A DNA stretch of 47,568 nucleotides from an uncultured Gammaproteobacteria bacterium. Lineage in GTDB: Bacteria; Pseudomonadota; Gammaproteobacteria; Pseudomonadales; Azotimanducaceae. The stretch is from assembly GCA_913045175.1 (NCBI GenBank), contig CAJWQG010000026.1, forward strand, positions 1 through 47,568, written 5' to 3'. Each line of letters starts with the position of its first letter. The first letter of the stretch is position 1. A model generated the notes under the pieces. The model was not told the origin of the DNA, searched no databases, and was given only the letters and a program-made list of their open reading frames with translations. Both the position numbers and the translations under genes were made by a program. Of this stretch, positions 8,612 through 15,239 are shown one piece after another.

Positions 8612-9697
8612 ATGGCATTTCCGAAGTCGGTAACTATCACTGATGACACTATGCGGGAGGGGCTGCAGATTGAGAGCGCCGACATACCCGTTTCCGAAAA
8701 ACTACGTCTGCTGGACGCGCTTGGCGAGACTGGGGCCAAGGTTATCTCCATAGGCTCGTTTGCTCATCCTAAATGGACGCCGCAGATGGCGTGCATCGAC
8801 GAGATTGCCGAGAAATTTGTACCGAAGGAAGGAATCAGATACACAGCAGCAGTGTTTAACCAGAAGGGTTTTGAGCGAGCCGATGCCTATTACCCCAAGA
8901 TTGACATACGCACCGGCCGAGGCGGATTCTCATCCAACGTAGAATTGTGCGACACCTTTGCGCGACGCAACTACAACCGTACTCAGGCCCAGCAACTTGC
9001 TACCGTTAAGGGAACCGTCGAGGCTGCCGTGAACGCGGGTGCGGAAAGCGCGAGTGTTGGTTTAGGTAACCCGTTTGGCTCGAATTATGAAGGGCCGTTT
9101 TCTCTTCAGCAGCGAATGGATCTCCTTGAAGAGATCGTTGCTCAATACCGCGAGGGGGGAATACCAGTCACGAAGGTGACTTTTCTAGATGCGATGGGCT
9201 GGAACGCACCCCACCTGGTCGAAGAGACTCTGGAGGCGATTTCCGAGAAGTATCCGGAAGTGACTAAATTCCATATGCATCTGCATAACTCTCGGGGTCA
9301 GGGAATCGCGAGTTTTTATGCCGCGTTGAAGTTCGGGGTTGATAGTTTTGATACTTCTATTGGTGGTATGGGCGGTTGTCCATACTGTGGCAATGGCCGA
9401 GCTGCGGGACATGTACCTACAGAGGACTTTGTTGACCTTTGCCATGAGCTTGGAATCGTAACTGGTTACGACCTGGATAAATTGATCGAAGCTGCTGCCA
9501 TTGCTGAGGAAGTTGTTGGCCATCCGCTTTGGGGGCACGTATCCAAGGCTGGCCCCAGACCAAGAGACGACCGGTTGTATCCGAGGGACATGCCGTTCGT
9601 GGAAACGTTAGATGAAGCGGCGCATTTTCGAAACGGCCCCGGTGTTTACGAGGGTCAATTATCACCCTGGAAAGACGGGGATGCGCTAAGTAGATGA
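8612..9697 (+). CDS. HMG-CoA lyase-like metal-dependent aldolase (DRE-TIM family)
   Basis: The 361-residue product has the HMGL-like TIM-barrel signatures. DDTMREGLQ (residues 11-19) holds the catalytic Arg (R15) and metal-binding Asp (D12). HLHNSRGQG has H223 and H225 as metal ligands, and GGCPYCGNGRAAG has C256 in the position of the HMG-CoA lyase active-site loop Cys. HMG-CoA lyase cleaves 3-hydroxy-3-methylglutaryl-CoA to acetyl-CoA and acetoacetate in leucine degradation; relatives cleave other 3-hydroxyacyl-CoAs. Canonical lyases start with a DGLQN-type motif and are about 300 residues, so the MREGLQ variant and longer C-terminus suggest a related substrate. No leucine-pathway genes are adjacent. 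The ribosome-binding site is weak. Confidence 0.85.
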   Translation: MAFPKSVTITDDTMREGLQIESADIPVSEKLRLLDALGETGAKVISIGSFAHPKWTPQMACIDEIAEKFVPKEGIRYTAAVFNQKGFERADAYYPKIDIRTGRGGFSSNVELCDTFARRNYNRTQAQQLATVKGTVEAAVNAGAESASVGLGNPFGSNYEGPFSLQQRMDLLEEIVAQYREGGIPVTKVTFLDAMGWNAPHLVEETLEAISEKYPEVTKFHMHLHNSRGQGIASFYAALKFGVDSFDTSIGGMGGCPYCGNGRAAGHVPTEDFVDLCHELGIVTGYDLDKLIEAAAIAEEVVGHPLWGHVSKAGPRPRDDRLYPRDMPFVETLDEAAHFRNGPGVYEGQLSPWKDGDALSR

Positions 9698-9705
9698 GGC
9701 ACGAC

Positions 9706-9726
9706 CGACGTACCAGTGGTACGTCG
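9706..9726. repeat. Short hairpin repeat, copy 1
   Basis: CGACGTACC (9706-9714), AGT, GGTACGTCG (9718-9726) is a perfect 9-bp hairpin with a 3-nt loop, starting 8 bp after the HMGL-like stop codon. The core ACCGAnGTACCAGTGGTACnTCGCAG recurs at 13538-13563, where the C-G pair is replaced by A-T on both arms. The rest of 9727-9840 shows no gene. The hairpin lies between two convergent genes and may help end transcription. Confidence 0.7.
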
Positions 9727-9840
9727 CAGCGTGTCGAACGGCTGGGCATGGCGGTCCGACGCTTCGGGGCCCAGACCGTAAGGTGCTCCAAGGATGGATG
9801 CTTGGCACGACCTACTTTGGATTAAATGGTATCTCGATGC

Positions 9841-10701
9841 CTAGCCGGGCTTATCGAATTCTGGTTCATCGAAGACAGGCGTTTCGAACACAGCTTTCGG
9901 CGGGCGTAGTTCGTGTCCGGCTGAAGCCGCATGCACACCATGATCCGGATGGAACATCTTTCCTGGCTCTCCGTCCGGCCCCCACACTTCTGCGGCACCG
10001 TGTATAGACGTCAGGGACGCGTAACCGGCGCGAACGGTGGCAAGATCCGTAAGTTCGTCGGGCTCGTAGCCTGAATCCACCATATGAAAATGGATCTTGT
10101 CATCTTCAACTTTCTCTATCGCGCTTTTTACTGCGCCAAATTTCCCGAGTTCGGACCAGCGAATGCCGCTGACATCCCCGCGAGGTACGCCAGGTACGTT
10201 GAGATTTAATGCGCTTCGTTCCGGGGCATCAGTTAATGTCGGTAATACTTCGACGGCGATCGCCGCGGCCGTCTCCCAGAACCAGACGTCTTCTGCTCGC
10301 GCGATACTGACGGCGAGCGACCGAATGCCAAAATTCTGACCAGCTAACGCGGCGCCAATGGTTCCGCTATGTAGTGCTGCACGCCCTGTATTCAAGCCGG
10401 CGTTTATACCGGACACCACAACATCGGGTAGCGGACCGAGTGCTTGAAGATAGCCAGCGAGGACGCACAATGCCGGTGGTCCCTCTATGCCGTAGGCAGG
10501 ACCCTCAAGTCCTTCGATCGACGATCGGGTCACAGCAATGGGATTTCCTGAACCCATTCTACCCAGTGACGCACCGGTCCCTGACGCGTCATGGTCGGGT
10601 GCAATAACGATGACTTCGTAGCCAGCGCCTCCTATCTGGCGCGCCAATTCGTGGATACCAGGGCTTTCGATCCCGTCGTCGTTAGTTATCAATACTCGCA
10701 T
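9841..10701 (-). CDS. surE: 5'/3'-nucleotidase SurE
   Basis: The 286-residue product has the SurE metal site MRVLITNDDGIESPGI (D8, D9) and the second signature SGINAGLNTGRAALHSGTIGAAL, with the conserved Asn and Ser-Gly-Thr. SurE is a cytosolic nucleoside monophosphate phosphatase linked to stationary-phase and stress survival. Residues near 40-50 (DHDASGTGAS) match the substrate loop. The C-terminal tail after about 265 (FETPVFDEPEFDKPG) is acidic and probably disordered. Many gammaproteobacteria keep surE next to pcm, nlpD and rpoS; here it stands alone, convergent with the HMGL-like gene. No clear ribosome-binding site precedes the ATG. Confidence 0.93.
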   Translation of the reverse strand: MRVLITNDDGIESPGIHELARQIGGAGYEVIVIAPDHDASGTGASLGRMGSGNPIAVTRSSIEGLEGPAYGIEGPPALCVLAGYLQALGPLPDVVVSGINAGLNTGRAALHSGTIGAALAGQNFGIRSLAVSIARAEDVWFWETAAAIAVEVLPTLTDAPERSALNLNVPGVPRGDVSGIRWSELGKFGAVKSAIEKVEDDKIHFHMVDSGYEPDELTDLATVRAGYASLTSIHGAAEVWGPDGEPGKMFHPDHGVHAASAGHELRPPKAVFETPVFDEPEFDKPG

Positions 10702-10845
10702 TTACATCTACCATTTAGGTCTACAGGGGATTTGTAGCAGAAACTTCATGAGGCCAGATTAAGTGAGCCAGATCAAGGTTTTATCTCTGGACAAGAATAT
10801 GATGATAGACAAATAGTCAGTTACTTGGCTGTGGCCCTGAAAAAC

Positions 10846-11610
10846 ATGAGTGCGATTGAAACGATTGATAGCTCCGCTGCGATACCCAAAAGTAGTATCT
10901 CCTGGGTTATCGTCACGATATTCGTATTTTCCAGCTTACTGGTCGTCAACTACCTGAGACCGCCCGATAACCGGCAGTTGGAAGAATGGGGCTTTGTGGC
11001 TGTAATTGATCCATCAAGGATAGGGTCTGTTCACGCCCGACATCATGAAGGTCACGAGATAAATAGGGACTTTTTTGTTGGCCAATGGTCTCTGGTGTTC
11101 TTTGGTTTTACCTATTGCCCGGATGTCTGCCCGATGACACTTTCGGTACTAAAAAAAGTCTCAGTTGAGCTGGGGACGGATGCACCGCGCGTCGTCATGG
11201 TCAGTGTGGATCCAGAAAGGGATACGCTGCCGGTTCTTAGTCAGTACATCCAGGCGTTCAGCGATGAGTTTCATGGCCTGACGGGTGATATGGATCAGAT
11301 TCAAGTACTCGCAAATGAGTTTCATGTCGTGTTCGCTCAGTCTCAGTCTCAGGAAAACTATATGGTGAATCATACGACTAATGTGGGGCTCATTAATCCG
11401 CGTGGTGAGTATGTAGGTCACTTCAGAATTCCGCACCGTCCTGAGCAGATCGTTCGTGTGCTTGAAACATTAATGCAGTGCCATGTCGCACAACTTGACG
11501 ATAACCCTGGGCGCGATTGTATTGCTCGCGCTGATCTTCGGTGTTCCTGCGGTATTGGTCCCCAATGTTATGGACGATGTGCCTGCTCGCTCAATGACCA
11601 AGGTGCTTAA
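10846..11610 (+). CDS. SCO1/SenC-family copper chaperone with unusual C-terminal extension
   Basis: Counted from a TTG at 10825, the protein has one membrane helix (about 27-43) and a thioredoxin-fold SCO domain with the copper motif CPDVC (C98, C102) and the partner H183 (MVNHTTNVGLI). SCO proteins load or reduce the CuA site of oxidase subunit II in the periplasm, fitting the oxidase genes on both sides. Start choice is uncertain: TTG 10825, GTG 10831 or ATG 10846; I give the ATG. The domain ends near RVLETLMQ (about residue 218). The remaining 43 residues are Cys-rich, unlike SCO tails, and overlap the start of the next gene by 128 bp in another frame. A lost stop codon is likely. Confidence 0.85.
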   Translation: MSAIETIDSSAAIPKSSISWVIVTIFVFSSLLVVNYLRPPDNRQLEEWGFVAVIDPSRIGSVHARHHEGHEINRDFFVGQWSLVFFGFTYCPDVCPMTLSVLKKVSVELGTDAPRVVMVSVDPERDTLPVLSQYIQAFSDEFHGLTGDMDQIQVLANEFHVVFAQSQSQENYMVNHTTNVGLINPRGEYVGHFRIPHRPEQIVRVLETLMQCHVAQLDDNPGRDCIARADLRCSCGIGPQCYGRCACSLNDQGA

Positions 11611-11908
11611 TGTGCATCAGGAAGCGGCTAATATAATTGGCAGAACTTTCGCGAAGCATCGAGATCTTAATCATCCTGGCAGGTTGGCGCTGCTTCCCGC
11701 TAACACTACCGAATGGATAGAGCTGATTAATCCATTAGGTAGAAAGGTACCTGGAGGTGGTCCGGCGATTTTGCCATGGGCCAACGGAGAAACAGGTGCT
11801 ATTGGCCTGGCGGGCGATGCCTATCAGGTTAAGCTAACGATCCCCGCGTATCGAGAACTCGGGCACCGGGAAACGATATTTCTGGCAAAGGCAGCGGCTG
11901 ATGATTAG
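11483..11908 (+). CDS. Membrane-anchored periplasmic protein in an oxidase-assembly context
   Basis: This 141-residue product has one N-terminal helix (LTITLGAIVLLALIFGVPAVLV) and a soluble part with no motif I recognise (LLPANTTEWIELINPLGRKVPGGGPAILPW). It starts inside the 3' end of the SCO gene and overlaps by 8 bp (ATGATTAG) with a further truncated start at 11901. That tight packing and the location between the SCO protein and the oxidase remnants suggest a role in oxidase assembly (inference). No good ribosome-binding site is visible; translation may depend on coupling to the SCO gene. Confidence 0.6.
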   Translation: MSHNLTITLGAIVLLALIFGVPAVLVPNVMDDVPARSMTKVLNVHQEAANIIGRTFAKHRDLNHPGRLALLPANTTEWIELINPLGRKVPGGGPAILPWANGETGAIGLAGDAYQVKLTIPAYRELGHRETIFLAKAAADD

Positions 11909-11978
11909 CTTCCTACGCAAACTGACTGTTGCTGCGCTTACGATGGCTGTCGTAATGACCGAGGTCAGCGTCAGATAA
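11901..11978 (+). pseudogene. Truncated gene start (signal-peptide fragment)
   Basis: An ATG at 11901 overlaps the stop of the previous gene and opens a frame encoding MISFLRKLTVAALTMAVVMT, which looks like the start of an exported protein. After about 20 codons it runs into sequence that, on the other strand, encodes oxidase subunit I, and stops at 11976-11978. I read this as the left side of a deletion that fused two convergent genes. The original product cannot be identified. Confidence 0.4.
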
Positions 11979-12157
11979 AACCAGTCAGCCGGCAGCAGGT
12001 GCACCGCAGGCCAGCGAGTGAGTCCGACCATAAGGCCGTAAATTCCACCGATGAGTAGAAAAACGACAGCTGCAACCGCATTTGCTTTCATTAGAGATTC
12101 GGCGGGTCTGTGAATGAGAAGTCCTGTGTCCGGGCAGGTCCTGAATTGTTCGCTCAT
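11965..12157 (-). pseudogene. N-terminal remnant of a ba3-like oxidase subunit I
   Basis: From an ATG at 12157, about 64 residues resemble the start of a ba3-type haem-copper oxidase subunit I: MSEQFRTCPDTGLLIHRPAE, one helix (AVAAVVFLLIGGIYGLMVGL), and TRWPAVHLLPADWFYLTLT. Homology stops at WFYLTLT, where the reading frame enters the opposite-strand fragment at 11901-11978. All catalytic histidines and roughly nine tenths of the gene are absent. The start overlaps the subunit II stop (ATGA), so this was the next gene of the operon. It cannot form an oxidase. Confidence 0.75.
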
Positions 12158-12761
12158 CGCATTGCTACCCCACTTTTTTCTTGTTCTTCAACGACTTTCG
12201 CAGCCGTCCCTTTCTCGCCTTCTTCAACGACATGAATCTTGCCAATCATCAGATGGTGACCAATCCCGCAGTATTCATTACGGTTCACGCTGAACTCGCC
12301 GCTTGTGTTGGGCTTAAGCGTAAAGACGTGCTCATATTTGGGTACGATCTGTATGTTTATATTTGCCGGCTGAAGCGAGAATCCGTGTTGCCAGTCCATG
12401 GACGTCAGGTGAAACCGATAGCTCTGTCCTTGTTCCAACTCGATGATTGGCCAGAAATCCCAGAGCCGCGAGACCATATAAACATCCCCCCGGGCGGTGG
12501 GCGCACCACAGGATAGTTTCTGGGCCCCTCGTTTCTGACGGTATAGGCCTCAACCATCTTATGGGTTTTCTCCATGAACATCTCAGGCGTGGTTTTGTAG
12601 GTCTCGTTAGAAAGGTTCTGGTCGCCCGTCACATGCCAGGAAGGCATCATGAAAGACATTACGAGCCCCCAGATAAATACCAGCAAAATCCAGATCAACT
12701 CGGATCTGTCGATAGGGTCATTCCATCAGAGTTTTGATTTGGGCGGGCTAAGCGTTGTCAT
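12154..12761 (-). pseudogene. Decayed ba3-like oxidase subunit II
   Basis: A GGGGAGAG site precedes an ATG at 12761 (MTTLSPPKSKL). An in-frame TGA at codon 12 (12726-12728) is followed by WNDPIDRSELIWILLVFIWG. The frame is lost at a C6 run (12486-12491, G6 on the coding strand). Adding one base joins NYPVVRPPPG to DVYMVSRLWDFWPI and restores about 202 codons. The CuA motif reads NRNEYCGIGHHLM where the family has a Cys four residues before the second Cys, so the first CuA cysteine is Arg (CGT, one transition from TGT). Three independent lesions make a working CuA subunit very unlikely. An ancestral quinol or NO-reducing variant lacking CuA is the alternative for the Cys change alone. Confidence 0.8.
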
Positions 12762-12777
12762 CTGTGGCTCTCCCCAA

Positions 12778-12924
12778 CTAACTGGCGATCGGTATGCTGA
12801 TGATCTCCATGATGCCCCATATCAGGTACAGCACGGCGGGTACGGCGACACCAAAAAATAGCAGTATGAATGGGTTGTCCAGAACGCGTTGCATTAGGGG
12901 AGGGGTGGGTTCGTCATCGTTCAT
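12778..12924 (-). CDS. Small single-helix subunit of the decayed ba3-like oxidase operon
   Basis: From an ATG at 12924, with AAAGG about 9 nt upstream, this encodes 48 residues: a polar N-terminus (MNDDEPTPPLMQRVLDN) and one hydrophobic helix (PFILLFFGVAVPAVLYLIWGIM). Very small single-helix subunits commonly precede subunit II in ba3-type clusters. Its stop is followed directly by the ribosome-binding site of subunit II. It is intact although both following genes are broken, so it may be a passenger awaiting decay. Confidence 0.55.
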   Translation of the reverse strand: MNDDEPTPPLMQRVLDNPFILLFFGVAVPAVLYLIWGIMEIISIPIAS

Positions 12925-12978
12925 CAGCAATACCTTTTTGTAGTTCGTGGTAAATATATCGCTGTAAGCGAGGACCAC

Positions 12979-12994
12979 ATTGACCGAGGTCAAT
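12979..12994. promoter_or_regulatory. FNR/DNR-type (CRP superfamily) binding site
   Basis: ATTGACC GA GGTCAAT is a perfect 16-bp palindrome containing TTGAC-N4-GTCAA, the consensus of the NNR/DNR branch of the CRP/FNR family and close to the FNR box (TTGAT-N4-ATCAA). It lies about 60 bp before the small oxidase subunit start at 12924. Regulation of that operon by low oxygen or nitric oxide is the natural inference. Confidence 0.6.
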
Positions 12995-13057
12995 TACCGT
13001 CGCATTGGTTGAAAATAAGGCCTGCAGGTAGCTGGCGGGCTGCTGAAGGGCAGTGTG

Positions 13058-13435
13058 TTAAGGGTCGTAATGCATCTTCATGTAGAGAATGCCGGACGAG
13101 AATGTGATGCGCCAGGCGAGTTCGACTTCACTGTCAAATAATGGATCTGTTTCCTTTACAGTGGCGATCAGAGATTCCAACCAGTGGTCGTAGTATTCCA
13201 GCTTGATGTCGTAGTGGGAGTGATTGTGAGTTTCGGCAATACGATCCAGAAAATCGTTTTCGGTTTTGAGGATATGAAAGCTGATCATGTGGTACATGGA
13301 TTTCTGCAACACGCCAATCTGGTTTTCCATATCGGTGTTCGCGAACTTGTCTCGAATATCTTCGGACATCGCGAAGAAATGATCGTAGAAGCATCGAAAG
13401 AATTTGCTACCTTTCTCTGAGTCAGACCCACCCAC
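13058..13435 (-). CDS. Bacterial globin, start region damaged
   Basis: From a GTG at 13435 this gives 125 residues with a globin-like pattern: FFRCFYDHFFAMSEDIRDKF, an aromatic-rich middle, LDRIAETHNHSH with the likely proximal His, and YYDHWLESLIATVKETDPLF. Globins of this size bind O2 or NO, fitting the FNR/DNR-type box downstream. The frame continues upstream of the GTG with globin-like residues (SNYDELFEECYGRVV) to about 13480, but that stretch has no ATG, GTG or TTG before a stop at 13484-13486. The native start seems lost, perhaps GTG changed to GTA at 13478-13480. Expression may begin at the internal GTG without the first helix, or the gene may be silent. Confidence 0.7.
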   Translation of the reverse strand: MGGSDSEKGSKFFRCFYDHFFAMSEDIRDKFANTDMENQIGVLQKSMYHMISFHILKTENDFLDRIAETHNHSHYDIKLEYYDHWLESLIATVKETDPLFDSEVELAWRITFSSGILYMKMHYDP

Positions 13436-13472
13436 GACACGACCATAGCATTCTTCGAATAGCTCGTCGTAG

Positions 13473-13527
13473 TTACTTACCGACTAACATGTGAGGACTA
13501 CTCACCAACCAACATATGGGCGTAAGG
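13473..13527 (-). repeat. Two decayed copies of the 3' end of the neighbouring flavoprotein gene
   Basis: 13498-13527 matches the true gene end at 13636-13665 at 26 of 30 positions and still encodes PYAHMLVGE then a stop. 13473-13496 is a second, more diverged copy encoding HMLVGK and a stop. They are separated from the real gene end by the hairpin element at 13528-13573 and about 60 bp of other sequence. The copies abut the damaged start of the globin gene. Confidence 0.8.
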
Positions 13528-13573
13528 GTAAATCGAGACCGAAGTACCAGTGGTACTTCGCAGCTCGATTTAC
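13528..13573. repeat. Short hairpin repeat, copy 2
   Basis: Outer arms GTAAATCGAG (13528-13537) and CTCGATTTAC (13564-13573) are a perfect 10-bp inverted repeat. Inner arms GAAGTACC (13541-13548) and GGTACTTC (13552-13559) surround an AGT loop. The inner core matches copy 1 at 9706-9726 with a compensatory base-pair change. It sits between the flavoprotein gene end and its first decayed duplicate. Confidence 0.75.
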
Positions 13574-13635
13574 GACGGGACAGGACGTCGCGGCCGGATA
13601 ACGCACCATGGACGGTTCGAGGGCACATTGATGGC

Positions 13636-14673
13636 TTACTCACCAACCAGCATATGCGCATAAGGAAGAACCTGCCCTTCCCACTGCAATCGCGCATGTG
13701 CACACCCGGCTGTCACATCCCTGAAAATCCGTTGCAACGTCCGACTTTCATGCAACTCGGTACCTCCGGCGGCTTCGAACAGACGTCTTGTCGCGTTGTT
13801 ACACAGGCGAGCGGTAAAGGCTGCGTCACGAAGTATGCGCGCAGTGATGAATGGGTTTGGTGCGGGATTTATGTCCAGAATGTCGGCGGCAACCAGTGCG
13901 ACGGTTCGGGCGGTATCGACTTCCGCGCTTGCCTCAGCAAGTCGAAGCAGCAAAGCTTGTTCCGCGGACGGACCAATTTTTCTGGCGAACTCATTGACGG
14001 CAGCCTGGGCCCCGCCAATGATCGGCCCAGCGATAATAAGGACCAGTAATGCCCCATGGGGAACGAGACTCATGCTTGCTGGTATTAATCGCTCGACTGG
14101 CAAATGTACCTTGTCACACACAGCGTCTTTTGAGCCCGTACCTCTTAGCCCTAGTACCTGCCAGGTGTCATCGATTTCGTATTCAGATTTATGTACCAGA
14201 CCAAGGTATGGCTCACCATCTTCCTGACTGATTCCCAGTAGTAGCCAGTCAGCATGATCGCACCCTGAGTTGAAGCGCCACCGTCCGGAAACAATCGCAC
14301 CGTCATCAGTCACAGCTTCCGTGTGTCCGACCGGGCCGAGCGATGCGGAAATCAGTGCCTTAGGGTTTTCCCAGACCTTTTCCTGTATTTCCGCTGGGTA
14401 CAAACCGACTAGAAAGTTATGCGCGCCCCATACGAAATTACACCAACCGGCAGACATGTCACCTTCGGCGAGGATGCCACACACGTCGATAAACTCTCGA
14501 ATCGTGGAAATGGAACCGGGCTTTAAGAGCTGAGGAAGATTCATATCCTGCATTGCCTGGACAACTTCAGGATGCAGCTGCCTAAGCTGCTCTGTTTCGA
14601 CGGCTTGTTCCCGTGCCAGATCGGCAACAGCACCCGCTCGTTGGCGTAGTGTCGGTGGCTGAAACTCACTCAT
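13636..14673 (-). CDS. Acyl-CoA-dehydrogenase-fold flavin hydroxylase-like protein (HsaA/HpaB-like group D)
   Basis: The 345-residue protein has the acyl-CoA dehydrogenase fold without the catalytic Glu context of true dehydrogenases. Segments typical of two-component flavin monooxygenases are visible: GDMSAGWCNFVWGAHNF, GRWRFNSGCDHADWLLLG, VLGLRGTGSKD, and the C-terminal TLQRIFRDVTAGCAHA. HsaA-type enzymes hydroxylate phenolic rings using FADH2 from a partner reductase; no reductase gene is in the window. The start lies 5 bp after the stop of a VOC dioxygenase-like gene, so the pair is probably one transcript. Hydroxylation followed by ring cleavage is a plausible joint job (inference); the substrate is unknown. 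Confidence 0.8.
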   Translation of the reverse strand: MSEFQPPTLRQRAGAVADLAREQAVETEQLRQLHPEVVQAMQDMNLPQLLKPGSISTIREFIDVCGILAEGDMSAGWCNFVWGAHNFLVGLYPAEIQEKVWENPKALISASLGPVGHTEAVTDDGAIVSGRWRFNSGCDHADWLLLGISQEDGEPYLGLVHKSEYEIDDTWQVLGLRGTGSKDAVCDKVHLPVERLIPASMSLVPHGALLVLIIAGPIIGGAQAAVNEFARKIGPSAEQALLLRLAEASAEVDTARTVALVAADILDINPAPNPFITARILRDAAFTARLCNNATRRLFEAAGGTELHESRTLQRIFRDVTAGCAHARLQWEGQVLPYAHMLVGE

Positions 14674-14678
14674 CAGAT

Positions 14679-15107
14679 CTATAGCTCCAACGGCTCGATA
14701 TGGGCGACCCGAGTCGAGTCTTCTTTCCAGACATCCGACGCATCAATGTAAAGCTCTACCCCATTTCCGTCCGGATCTGAAAAATAGAGCGACTGGGTGA
14801 CGTTATGGTTTATGGCCATGGTCTCGACTTCTGCGTCATCCAGTCGAGCTTTTGCTTCGCGTAGCTTGTCCAAATCGTCACCTATTTTGAATGCGACGTG
14901 AGCCAGCCCAACAGATTGTTGGTCTGCCGGCTGCGCATCCTGCCCGACTTCCGCGACGGCGAAGTCATGATGATTTCCAAGGGAATAGAATGTCATGCCC
15001 TCGGCTTTTGCGCATACGGGTAAACCCAGCAAGCCTTCGTAGAACTCGTTTGCCTTTGCCATGTCGCTCACTTTAATGACGACGTGTCCTAGTGCTTCGA
15101 TTTTCAT
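14679..15107 (-). CDS. VOC-family protein, extradiol dioxygenase-like
   Basis: A 142-residue single-module VOC protein: LGHVVIKVSDMAKANEFYEGLLG, VGLAHVAFKI and SLYFSDPDGNGVELYID. H8, H70 and E118 are in the places of the 2-His-1-Glu metal site of extradiol dioxygenases. It is the promoter-proximal gene of a two-gene unit with the flavin hydroxylase-like protein. Single-domain members can be dioxygenases, lyases or isomerases; the DPDGNGVELY motif is close to catechol 2,3-dioxygenase relatives. The ATG at 15107 is the natural start for the beta strand MKIEALGHVV. Confidence 0.8.
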   Translation of the reverse strand: MKIEALGHVVIKVSDMAKANEFYEGLLGLPVCAKAEGMTFYSLGNHHDFAVAEVGQDAQPADQQSVGLAHVAFKIGDDLDKLREAKARLDDAEVETMAINHNVTQSLYFSDPDGNGVELYIDASDVWKEDSTRVAHIEPLEL

Positions 15108-15239
15108 GATGTTTAGCCAATGGAGTGCGTCCTACTAGTTTAATCAAGGGGCTCAGACATAGCGAGAGCTGTGGGGTAATGGAGACGCTTATGCAGTTTA
15201 GGTACACTTGGCTGCTCTCGATCACATAGGAAAACACCA

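Noticed and set aside
12726-12728. In-frame TGA in oxidase subunit II as a selenocysteine codon
   Set aside because: It lies in a cytosolic N-terminal tail with no redox role, no stem-loop typical of a bacterial SECIS was seen directly after it, and the gene has other lesions.
13473-13703. A 76-codon minus-strand frame through the hairpin and the duplicated gene ends
   Set aside because: It reads the duplicates in the wrong frame and crosses a palindrome; the composition is unlike protein.
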